NCBI GenBank assembly: GCA_964485345.1
Contig: CAZAJB010000082.1
Span: 1 to 9,218, forward strand
Source: UBA5420 sp964485345
Lineage (GTDB): Bacteria; Bacillota; Limnochordia; Darwinibacteriales; Darwinibacteriaceae
Length of the DNA stretch: 9,218 bases
Reading direction: 5' to 3'
Below the pieces are notes generated by a model. That model ran no database searches, was not told the origin of the DNA, and saw nothing but the letters and a program-made list of their open reading frames with translations. A program made the translations under genes and the position numbers. This document shows positions 1 through 5,388 of this stretch, piece after piece (the stretch's first letter is position 1; each line of letters begins with the position of its first letter).

Positions 1-268
1 TCAAGTAGATCAAGTCGAAACGTTCTCCACTCCGTAAAGCGGTTTGGAGATATTCATCACCAGATGGCCTAATCCATTCTACCTCTAGGCCGAGGGCCTC
101 TCCCACTTCTTGGGCGAACAATTCGCTTTCTTCAGCTGTTTTCCCACCGGAAATGCTGCTGACGATCCGCAATTTTTCCGCATTCACTACCATGGAGCCC
201 ATTAGGACTGTCACCACTAACACAACCACAAATAGCATGCTACTGCGTTTTCCTAGTAACAAATTCAT
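1..268 (-). CDS. ABC transporter extracellular solute-binding protein (family 1-like), N-terminal part
   Basis: Only the first 89 codons are in the window; the gene runs off the left edge. Residues 1-30 form a Sec signal peptide: basic GKR near the start, a hydrophobic core (MLFVVVLVVTVLMG) and a likely cleavage after VNA. The mature start, EKLRIVSSISGGKT, followed by GLEVEW and later FDLIYL, has the alternating first beta-alpha units of type I periplasmic binding proteins that feed sugar-type ABC importers. There is no lipobox cysteine, so the protein is not a typical Gram-positive lipoprotein. The annotated ATG lies only 2 nt after GGAGG; a TTG two codons later (5' base 262) has an 8-nt spacing and could be the true start. 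The ligand cannot be told from this fragment; the permease genes would be expected further left. Family is fairly sure, substrate unknown. Confidence 0.8.
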   Translation of the reverse strand, partial: MNLLLGKRSSMLFVVVLVVTVLMGSMVVNAEKLRIVSSISGGKTAEESELFAQEVGEALGLEVEWIRPSGDEYLQTALRSGERFDLIYL

Positions 269-330
269 AACCTCCCTAAATTGTGTTCCTGCGTGCTTTC
301 AATCGAGCCTAGACGCAACGTTAGAAACAT
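265..330 (-). CDS. possible 21-aa leader ORF coupled to the solute-binding protein gene
   Basis: An ATG at 330 is preceded by a strong GGGGAGG with 6-nt spacing. The frame stays open for 21 codons (begins MFLTLRLGSIE, ends NLGRL) and stops with TGA inside the ATGA that starts the solute-binding protein gene, a 4-base overlap typical of translational coupling. The peptide has no recognisable domain. It could be a regulatory leader peptide or a device that raises initiation at the poorly spaced downstream ATG. It could also be chance, since the region is purine-rich. No homology is claimed. Confidence 0.3.
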   Translation of the reverse strand: MFLTLRLGSIESTQEHNLGRL

Positions 331-360
331 CGACCACCTCCCCTTTTGGACCTACGATAC

Positions 361-390
361 AATTAGTTAGTTACACTAACTTATTTGCAA
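361..390 (-). promoter_or_regulatory. candidate promoter overlapped by a palindromic operator, upstream of the solute-binding protein gene
   Basis: A 17-bp perfect dyad AGTTAGT-TAC-ACTAACT lies at 365-381 and extends to 361-385 with one mismatched pair, giving 11-bp arms. On the minus strand it fills the 17-nt spacer between a TTGCAA box (390-385) and an ACTAAT box (367-362), each 4/6 to the sigma-70 consensus. A regulator bound here would block RNA polymerase, so this looks like an operator for the transporter. Which regulator family binds cannot be told; the GTTAG/CTAAC half-sites loosely recall DtxR-type boxes, but the core differs. The dyad is seen directly; the promoter and role are inferred. 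Confidence 0.45.
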
Positions 391-550
391 TGGCATATTT
401 TTCCATGTGCTGTGGTTCTCCTCCTTAATTGCAACAGAAACTTAAGATTGTTCGCAAGACCCTAACACTACGCCCCCAGAAGATAGGGCACGTAATGCCG
501 GTGTGTTTCGCCTTGCATGATCCGATTTTGACTAGGGCCCTTGCCGATCG

Positions 551-581
551 AAAAAGCGCCCAGAAGAAGTCTAGGCGCTTT
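551..581 (-). terminator. intrinsic terminator of the amidohydrolase gene
   Basis: On the minus strand AAAGCGCC (581-574) pairs perfectly with GGCGCTTT (560-553) around a 13-nt loop, and the stem runs into TTTTT at 555-551. It lies 35 nt past the amidohydrolase stop codon. The T tract is short and partly inside the stem, so the terminator is moderate in strength. Confidence 0.65.
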
Positions 582-615
582 CAAGACAAAGAGGCTAACC
601 CCAATGATTATGCTT

Positions 616-2256
616 CTAATCTAAAGTGTCCAACAAGGTCGCCTGGCCCCCAACATAGGTAGCAACGACCTTCATGCTTAGGAGTTTCTTGGGATCGACT
701 TGCGTTGGGTCTTCAGGCAAGATGACAAAATCAGCGAGTTTCCCTGGGCTCAGAGTGCCCTTGATATTTTCTTCCTGGGCTGCATAGGCTGATCCTTTCG
801 TAAAGAGGGCTAGTGCTTCCAGGCCCGTCAGGCATTCCTCGGGATGCCATCCTGCTTTGGGATAACCGTCTTGATCCTGGCGAGTTATGGCTGCGTGCAT
901 TCCCCAGAGAGGGTTACAAGACTCCACAGGACAATCGGAACCTCCTGCAGTATGGATACCTAGATCTTGCATCGTTTTCCAGGCATAGGAGTTCTGGGCG
1001 CTTTTACTGCCAACCCTGGCTTCTACAAAATGCAGATCGGTGGGAACGAAGATGGGCTGGATATCACAGACGATTCCCAGCTTGGCCAGGCGTTCCAGTT
1101 GATCGTAGCGTGTAATCTGGGCATGAATGATGCGTGGACGGGCGGTCCAGCCTGGTTCGGCCAGCTGGGCGTGCTCAACACTGTCCATGACCATATCCAT
1201 AGCCCGATCGCCAATGGCATGAATGGCAACCTGCACGTTTGCCCCGGCTGCCAGGAGCACAAGCTCATCCAGCTCCTCCTGGGAGAAGATGACCATGCCT
1301 GAAGTCGTAGGATCATCGGCGTAAGGATCGGTAAGAGCTGCAGTGCGCCCTCCCAAGGAACCATCGGTAAAGAGTTTCAAAGGTCCAAGGGTGACCATAG
1401 TTCCCAGGGTGGGGTGGATTTTTCTGACTTCTAAGTATGTTTTGAGCTCTTCAGGAGTGGGCATGGTGGACTGGAGCTCTACCCGGATGGGCAGCTTTCC
1501 CGCTTCCGCCAATTGGCGGTATGCCTCCAGGCGGTTAATCAGTGTTCGAGTTCCGTGTAGATCATTGCTTTGTACCGAGGTTAGCCCTAAGGAGGCAGCT
1601 TCCTGGCTCGCGATCCGGATCACTCGCTTTAGATCGTCAATGCTGGGGGACGGAATCATCCTCCTGACTAGGTCCATGGCATTTTCCCGCAGAATGCCCG
1701 TGGGCTCTCCTGTTTCGGCGTCTCTGTCAAGATCCCCGCCGGTAGGATCGGGGGTGTCAGCAGCAATGCCAGCCATCTCAAGCGCCTTGGAGTTTGCCAC
1801 ACAAATATGCCCGCAAACCCGGGTGAAAAGCACGGGTTTGGTTTCCGAAACTCGATCCAAATCTGCCCTCGTGGGCAGGACCTTGTGATCAAAAGCCTCG
1901 TCGTTAAAACCACGACCAAGGATCCAGGAATGGTCAGGATCCTGATGGACATAGTCTTGACCCAGGCGGACCAGATCCGAAACAGAACGAGCTTTGGTTA
2001 AATCCACACCATCCATGCCTTGACCCAAATTGATGAGATGCATGTGGCTATCATTAAAGCCTGGAACAACCACCTGTCCTGCGAGATCATGGATCTCGGT
2101 TGCACTTGTGGCCAGAGCTCGAATCTGTTCATCCGTACCTAGCGCCAGGATCTTGTCTCCAACAAGGGCCATGGCCTCTGCCCCGGGTTGGGCTGGATCG
2201 AGGGTAATGATCCTGGCGTTATAGAAAACTTGGGTGGGCTGTGCTGGGGTCATCAT
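616..2256 (-). CDS. YtcJ-type metal-dependent amidohydrolase (amidohydrolase family 3)
   Basis: Encodes 546 aa, usual for the YtcJ-like branch of the amidohydrolase superfamily, which hydrolyses C-N bonds of amides or cyclic compounds using a metal in a TIM barrel. An N-terminal beta strand set (FYNARIITLDP, KILALGT, VVVPGF) leads to the metal motif DSHMH with H71 and H73. Other expected ligands are K294 in GPLKLFTDGS, H346 in HAIGDRA, H378 in RIIHAQ and D441 in GGSDCPVE. The C-terminus returns to the small beta domain (GTLSPGKLADFVIL). The start is the ATG at 2256: GGAGG sits 8 nt upstream. A GTG at 2271 would place that site inside the gene. There is no signal peptide, so it is cytosolic. 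Members of this family are often annotated by similarity to N-substituted formamide deformylase, but the substrate here is unknown. No pathway genes adjoin it. A terminator follows at 551-581. Confidence 0.9.
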   Translation of the reverse strand: MMTPAQPTQVFYNARIITLDPAQPGAEAMALVGDKILALGTDEQIRALATSATEIHDLAGQVVVPGFNDSHMHLINLGQGMDGVDLTKARSVSDLVRLGQDYVHQDPDHSWILGRGFNDEAFDHKVLPTRADLDRVSETKPVLFTRVCGHICVANSKALEMAGIAADTPDPTGGDLDRDAETGEPTGILRENAMDLVRRMIPSPSIDDLKRVIRIASQEAASLGLTSVQSNDLHGTRTLINRLEAYRQLAEAGKLPIRVELQSTMPTPEELKTYLEVRKIHPTLGTMVTLGPLKLFTDGSLGGRTAALTDPYADDPTTSGMVIFSQEELDELVLLAAGANVQVAIHAIGDRAMDMVMDSVEHAQLAEPGWTARPRIIHAQITRYDQLERLAKLGIVCDIQPIFVPTDLHFVEARVGSKSAQNSYAWKTMQDLGIHTAGGSDCPVESCNPLWGMHAAITRQDQDGYPKAGWHPEECLTGLEALALFTKGSAYAAQEENIKGTLSPGKLADFVILPEDPTQVDPKKLLSMKVVATYVGGQATLLDTLD

Positions 2257-2390
2257 CAATGTAACCTCCACTTCTTAGCGCGTTCTTTGAGTTTCATACA
2301 GTTTCTGCACCCATACAAGAATCCCTGTTCGTCGCTGCGGCTCGAGTCCCTGCAGGAACAGAAGTAACGAAGCCCCAAGGAGAGATCCAA
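2256..2390 (-). CDS. possible small CxC/CxxC zinc-ribbon-like ORF upstream of the amidohydrolase
   Basis: An open frame ends with TGA at 2258-2256, sharing one base with the amidohydrolase ATG (TGATG), a common coupling arrangement. Its last 36 residues look protein-like: RYFCSCRD, then GFLYGCRNCMKLKERAKK, with a CxC-14-CxxC spacing able to bind a metal and a basic tail. Codons are ordinary for the window. The weak point is the start. The frame reaches an ATG at 2510, which would overlap the divergent EAL-HDOD gene; TTG codons at 2390 or 2378 give 44 or 40 aa, but neither has a Shine-Dalgarno site. I chose 2390 only as the longest that avoids overlap. It may be a real small protein, a gene remnant or chance. 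I do not recognise the family. Confidence 0.3.
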   Translation of the reverse strand: MDLSLGLRYFCSCRDSSRSDEQGFLYGCRNCMKLKERAKKWRLH

Positions 2391-2469
2391 GGGAAGAAGG
2401 AGATCGCCTGATATTGGCGAAACTCTAGGCTTGGTATTAAGAACTGATACGTATAGGAGCGCTGAGTGA

Positions 2470-3729
2470 ATGAAAGCGGATGTATTTTTGGCGAGGCAAC
2501 CTATCTTCAATGTGGATGAAGAGGTTGTCGCATACGAACTGCTTTATCGTAGTAGTGGTAAAGAAAACATCTTTACAGGAGAGGTAGACGCAGACGCGGC
2601 CTCATCCAAGGTGATATTTAACGCCTTCCAAGACTTTGGCATAGAGAACATTACGTCCGGCCTTCCGGCCTTTATCAACTTCTCTGCCAAACTCATTGAA
2701 GAAGAAGTAGCTACTCTGTTTTCCAAGGAGTATCTCGTTGTAGAGATACTAGAAACAGTCGATCCTACGCCCGCGATTGTGGAGAAATGCCAGGCGCTGA
2801 AAGACGCGGGATATCATATGGCCCTTGACGACTTTGTCTATTCTCGTAGCTTCGAATCTCTTTTGAATCTGGCTAGTGTCGTAAAAGTGGACTTTCTCGA
2901 CAGTACACTCTTTGATATCAAGAAACTAAGAGCGCGAACCCTGATGAAGGATTGCGTGCTCTTAGCTGAGAAAATTGAGACCTGGGAAGACTTTGAATTG
3001 GCTAAATCCCAGGGATTCACTTTATTTCAGGGGTATTTCTTCGAAAAACCCGAGATGTTGACAACGACCAGCCTATCGCCACTGGAACTCAACTACTTCC
3101 AGCTGGTGGCAGCAGTCAATGAGGACGATTTGGATCTTGGCGAAGTGGCGAAATTAATCTCCATGGATGTGGCACTGACCTATAATCTCCTTAAGCTTGT
3201 CAACTCTGCTGCCTTTGGACAGCGTCAGCGTCTGACCTCGCTGCACCAAGCTTTAGTGGTCCTGGGGCAACAGGAGATCAAAAAGTGGGTGACATTAATC
3301 GCCCTGCAAGGAATGAGTGTGCGCAAAATGGACGGAGCGGTGAGTCGCTCCCTGATTCGGGCTCGCTTTGCCCAACTCTTGGCCCAAAAGACCGAGCTAG
3401 AGGTTGAGCAGGGTAACCTGTATCTGACAGGCCTTTTCTCGATGCTCGATGTATTGCTGCACAGACCAATGGAGTTGATTCTCAATGAAATACAAGCTCC
3501 TGAAGGGACGAAGGAGTGTCTGCTCCACGGTACCGGACCCTATGGGGAAGCCTGCAACGCGGTAATGGCGTATGAAAAAGGGGAATGGGATAAAGTGGCG
3601 GAGAGCGCCAAGCGTCTGAATATAGAGAGCTCAGCGGTGGCAGAAAGCTATGTCGAGGCTCTCCGGTGGCACCCCCTTATAGCGCATCAACCCTTACAAA
3701 CTCGTAACCTAGGTCGCGTAGAGTTTTGA
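2470..3729 (+). CDS. EAL-HDOD domain protein, YuxH/PdeH-like c-di-GMP phosphodiesterase
   Basis: Encodes 419 aa with an EAL domain at about 1-200 and an HDOD domain at about 200-400, the architecture of Bacillus YuxH (PdeH). The opening ARQPIFN and YELLYR are hallmarks of this subgroup. The EAL signature is ELL (E23), but the usual metal and catalytic positions seem kept: N70 in FINF, E92 in VEILET, D120-D121 in LDDF, K139 in VKVD, E168 in AEKIE and Q187 in FQGYFF. It may therefore still hydrolyse c-di-GMP to pGpG and influence motility or biofilm; the ELL change leaves some doubt. HDOD domains are thought to mediate protein contacts in signalling. No membrane segment, so cytosolic. The ATG follows AGGAG with a 10-nt spacing; no strong promoter is visible upstream. 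The last 53 bp overlap the convergent deacetylase gene. Confidence 0.9.
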   Translation: MKADVFLARQPIFNVDEEVVAYELLYRSSGKENIFTGEVDADAASSKVIFNAFQDFGIENITSGLPAFINFSAKLIEEEVATLFSKEYLVVEILETVDPTPAIVEKCQALKDAGYHMALDDFVYSRSFESLLNLASVVKVDFLDSTLFDIKKLRARTLMKDCVLLAEKIETWEDFELAKSQGFTLFQGYFFEKPEMLTTTSLSPLELNYFQLVAAVNEDDLDLGEVAKLISMDVALTYNLLKLVNSAAFGQRQRLTSLHQALVVLGQQEIKKWVTLIALQGMSVRKMDGAVSRSLIRARFAQLLAQKTELEVEQGNLYLTGLFSMLDVLLHRPMELILNEIQAPEGTKECLLHGTGPYGEACNAVMAYEKGEWDKVAESAKRLNIESSAVAESYVEALRWHPLIAHQPLQTRNLGRVEF

Positions 3730-4522
3730 TCACATCGGATAAGACCCTGGTGGTTGCAGGTCCGTTGCAGTGCATAAGGATGATGGCGCCCTTATGATGC
3801 TGGGCTTGAATACGGCCAATGATCTGCTCAGGGCCATTGCGCTTGTTGTCCCAATCAAAGGTATCGAGTGACCAGCGAACAATTCGCCAGTCCTTGTCTT
3901 TCAGGAATTGCACCGAATCTTGGCGCAAAGACCCGTAAGGGGGGCGCATAATCGTGGGGTAGTACCCCGTAAGTGTCTCCACCGCCCTTGAAGTGGGGGC
4001 AAGTTCGGTAGCGATGATATCTTCATTGGTCAAGAGGGCAAAGTCCCCGTGGGAACGGGAGTGGTTGGCGATGAGATGGCCTTCACTGAAAATGCGCCTT
4101 ACGAGCTCAGGATAGCGTTCCACGTATTCGCCTACAACAAAAAACGTGGCAAGCACGTCTTCGGCCTTGAGGATATCCAGGATTCGCTGGGTGTAATGGG
4201 CGTCTGGTCCGTCGTCAAAGGTTAGGGCCACTTTCCCCAGGGTTCTGGGTGTAGGCTCAGGTTGTGGCTCAGGTTGTAGTTCGGGTTCTGGCTCGGGTTG
4301 AGGTTCTGGAGTAGGTTCTATTGGTTCCTCTGCTGGGTGGGGCTTTTCTACCCCGGGTTGTATCACTCGCACAACGGGTCCCTCTTTCAGCACTTGGGGG
4401 GGTGGATTTGCGTCTAGAAGCTCGTTGAAGTAGCGCTGGCTTCCTTGCGTCGTTCCCCCTGCGATGAGTACGATTAATAGAACATAGAGTAGGGCCAACG
4501 GGCCCCCTTTTATCCTTAGCAT
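3677..4522 (-). CDS. membrane-anchored polysaccharide deacetylase (NodB homology domain)
   Basis: Encodes 281 aa. An N-terminal hydrophobic segment (about 8-22, LALLYVLLIVLIAGG) should anchor or export it. A Pro/Glu-rich stretch (about 64-92) is a stiff wall-spanning linker, and residues 97-281 form the NodB domain of carbohydrate esterase family 4. The family motifs are visible: TFDDGP (101-106) with catalytic and metal aspartates D103/D104, NHSRSH with metal ligands H154 and H158, RPPYGS (193-198), DTFDW (220-224) and LMHC with H251. Such enzymes remove acetyl groups from peptidoglycan or other N-acetylated glycans outside the cell. The ATG at 4522 follows GGAGG with 7-nt spacing; a longer frame to 4735 would run into the rubrerythrin gene and is rejected. 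It is transcribed divergently from rubrerythrin and converges on, and overlaps by 53 bp, the EAL-HDOD gene. The target glycan is unknown. Confidence 0.92.
   Translation of the reverse strand: MLRIKGGPLALLYVLLIVLIAGGTTQGSQRYFNELLDANPPPQVLKEGPVVRVIQPGVEKPHPAEEPIEPTPEPQPEPEPELQPEPQPEPTPRTLGKVALTFDDGPDAHYTQRILDILKAEDVLATFFVVGEYVERYPELVRRIFSEGHLIANHSRSHGDFALLTNEDIIATELAPTSRAVETLTGYYPTIMRPPYGSLRQDSVQFLKDKDWRIVRWSLDTFDWDNKRNGPEQIIGRIQAQHHKGAIILMHCNGPATTRVLSDVIKTLRDLGYEFVRVDAL
4247..4324 (-). repeat. short tandem repeats encoding the PEPQPEP linker of the deacetylase
   Basis: On the plus strand, variants of GGCTCAGGTTGT recur several times, best preserved at about 4254-4277 and then diverging. They encode alternating Pro-Glu and Pro-Gln dipeptides, residues 67-92 of the deacetylase. 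Such linkers usually vary in copy number between strains. The repeat is coding and seems in frame throughout. Confidence 0.7.
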
Positions 4523-4580
4523 GAGATATCCTCCGTGGGAAAATCCAGTGTGGCTTGCTTTAATGTTATGGCCTAAATTC

Positions 4581-4609
4581 TGGATGTGTAGGGTATTTCC
4601 TGCCATAAT
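4581..4609 (+). promoter_or_regulatory. candidate promoter of rubrerythrin
   Basis: CATAAT at 4604-4609 (5/6 to TATAAT) carries the upstream TG of an extended -10 (TGCCATAAT). TGGATG at 4581-4586, 17 nt upstream, is a poor -35, as is usual for extended -10 promoters. Transcription would start near 4616, giving a leader of about 100 nt. No clear PerR-type box is seen around it. Confidence 0.4.
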
Positions 4610-4633
4610 GTTAAGGGTTATCACTATGTACAA
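4604..4633 (-). promoter_or_regulatory. candidate promoter of the deacetylase gene
   Basis: On the minus strand TTGTAC (4633-4628) is followed after 17 nt by CATTAT (4610-4605), 3/6 and 4/6 to consensus. It would give a leader of about 75 nt before the ATG at 4522. The -10 box almost coincides with the rubrerythrin -10 on the other strand. The match is weak. Confidence 0.3.
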
Positions 4634-4691
4634 AGAAAACAGTGGAATCCACAAAGGGATTTCGCCTCTTGGTGAGGAAACTATTGTACAT
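4626..4691 (+). promoter_or_regulatory. possible three-way-junction RNA structure in the rubrerythrin leader
   Basis: ATGTACAA (4626-4633) pairs perfectly with TTGTACAT (4684-4691). Between them are two small hairpins: GTGG-AAT-CCAC (4642-4652) and CCTC-TTGGT-GAGG (4665-4677), the second extendable by TTT/AAA past a 2-nt bulge. Together they fold as a three-way junction ending 8 nt before the AAAGGAGG of rubrerythrin. The pairings are seen; a regulatory role is inference. Each 8-mer also contains the palindrome TGTACA, so the two sites could instead be a protein-binding pair. Confidence 0.3.
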
Positions 4692-4714
4692 GAGATCACA
4701 AAGGAGGAAGTATC

Positions 4715-5248
4715 ATGAACCTTAAGGGAACACAAACCGAGAAAAATCTATGGGAAGCCATTTCGGGCGAATCCATGGCACGCAACAAATATGACTGGTA
4801 TGCTAGTGCCGCTAAGAAAGAAGGCTATAACCAGATTTACGGTATCTTCGAAGAAACCGCTTTGCACGAAAAAGAGCATGCTCGACGTCTCGGGAAGTTC
4901 TTAGGAATTGTCAAGAGTACCACTGAGAACCTGAAGGATGCTGCTGCTGGTGAAAACTACGAGTGGACAAGCATGTACAAAGAGTTCGCCAAGACGGCAA
5001 GAGACGAAGGATTCGACGAAATCGCCGACGTGTTTCAAGAGATCGCTGAGGTTGAAGAAGAACATGAAAAACGCTACTTAGCGCTCCGAGCAAGAGTAGA
5101 GGCTGGCACAGTGTTTACCAGAGAAGAGCCCATTCGGTGGAAGTGCCGTAACTGTGGATACATCCATACGGGCAAAGAAGCTCCAGAGTTGTGTCCCGCT
5201 TGCGCCCATGCTCGTGCCCATTACGAAGAATACGCAGAGAACTACTAA
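4715..5248 (+). CDS. rbr: rubrerythrin
   Basis: Encodes 177 aa, slightly shorter than the classical enzyme of about 190 aa. It is a cytosolic non-haem iron peroxidase that reduces hydrogen peroxide to water with electrons from rubredoxin in anaerobes. The N-terminal ferritin-like four-helix domain (about 5-130) carries the diiron ligands: E19 in GES, E52 and H55 in EKEH, E90 or E98 in the third helix, and E114 and H117 in EEEH. The C-terminal rubredoxin-like domain binds one Fe through CxxCGY (C144, C147) and CPAC (C160, C163), followed by the typical AHYE. The ATG has an excellent AAAGGAGG with 7-nt spacing. It is divergent from the deacetylase, ends in a strong hairpin, and lies in the same window as the flavo-diiron protein, which supports a role in oxidative-stress defence. 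Confidence 0.97.
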   Translation: MNLKGTQTEKNLWEAISGESMARNKYDWYASAAKKEGYNQIYGIFEETALHEKEHARRLGKFLGIVKSTTENLKDAAAGENYEWTSMYKEFAKTARDEGFDEIADVFQEIAEVEEEHEKRYLALRARVEAGTVFTREEPIRWKCRNCGYIHTGKEAPELCPACAHARAHYEEYAENY

Positions 5249-5252
5249 GAGT

Positions 5253-5284
5253 TGAAGGGAGACGCCGTAAGGCGTCTCCCTTCA
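5253..5284 (+). terminator. perfect 14-bp hairpin after rubrerythrin (terminator or mRNA 3' stabiliser)
   Basis: The arms at 5253-5266 and 5271-5284 pair perfectly over 14 bp with a GTAA loop, a GNRA-type tetraloop. It begins 5 nt after the rubrerythrin stop. No T run follows (next bases TGCGCC), so it is not a standard intrinsic terminator. It may protect the mRNA end or act with Rho. Its right arm can also pair with the Shine-Dalgarno site of the next gene. Confidence 0.6.
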
Positions 5285-5324
5285 TGCGCCAGTCAGGGTT
5301 TTCGTAGAATTATGGAGGCATTCC

Positions 5325-5366
5325 GTGAAAATTAGCGAATACGGGAATTATCAGAAAGCACAATGA
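5325..5366 (+). CDS. possible 13-aa ORF upstream of the chemoreceptor
   Basis: GGAGG (5314-5318) lies 6 nt before a GTG that opens 13 codons, MKISEYGNYQKAQ if translated, and stops at TGA 22 nt before the chemoreceptor start. Good ribosome-site spacing and sensible codons argue for translation, perhaps as a leader peptide. The opening faintly recalls small flagellar proteins such as FlgM, but it is too short to assign. Chance is a real alternative. Confidence 0.25.
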   Translation: MKISEYGNYQKAQ

Positions 5367-5388
5367 CCTAGAGGGAGACGAGCGCGCA

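Larger units (their letters stand above)
269..615. other. 347-bp region between the amidohydrolase and the solute-binding protein gene
   Basis: No convincing long gene lies here. Read leftward on the minus strand it contains, in order: the amidohydrolase terminator (581-551), a free AAGGAGG Shine-Dalgarno-like site (426-420) followed 13 nt later by an 11-codon ORF beginning MEKYAIAN (406-371), the promoter/operator candidate (390-361), a second GGGGAGG with the 21-codon ORF (330-265), and the GGGAGG of the solute-binding protein gene. Three Shine-Dalgarno-like sites in 160 bp suggest a translated or structured leader. The 429-550 part shows nothing I recognise. Confidence 0.5.

Noticed and set aside
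429..662. 77-codon plus-strand ORF starting with TTG
   Set aside because: No ribosome site, it crosses the amidohydrolase terminator and 3' end, and it has no domain.
1343..1888. 181-codon plus-strand ORF inside the amidohydrolase gene
   Set aside because: It is antisense to a gene with all family motifs, is rich in Ser/Arg as expected of a shadow frame, and has no recognisable domain.
2404..2420. TCGCC/GGCGA 5-bp hairpin upstream of the EAL-HDOD gene
   Set aside because: Short stem with a 7-nt loop and no T run; expected by chance.
4521..4718. 65-codon plus-strand ORF running into rubrerythrin
   Set aside because: It spans the divergent promoter region, has no ribosome site at its start and a non-protein-like composition; it overlaps both flanking starts.
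4523..4735. N-terminal extension of the deacetylase to an ATG at 4735
   Set aside because: It would overlap the rubrerythrin start and put the GGAGG ribosome site and the membrane segment inside the protein; the ATG at 4522 has ideal spacing.
5246..5271. TAAG-N14-GCCGTAAG resembling a sigma-D (flagellar) promoter before the chemoreceptor
   Set aside because: It falls inside the rubrerythrin stop and the perfect hairpin, where the sequence is constrained by pairing; both boxes deviate from TAAA and GCCGATAA.
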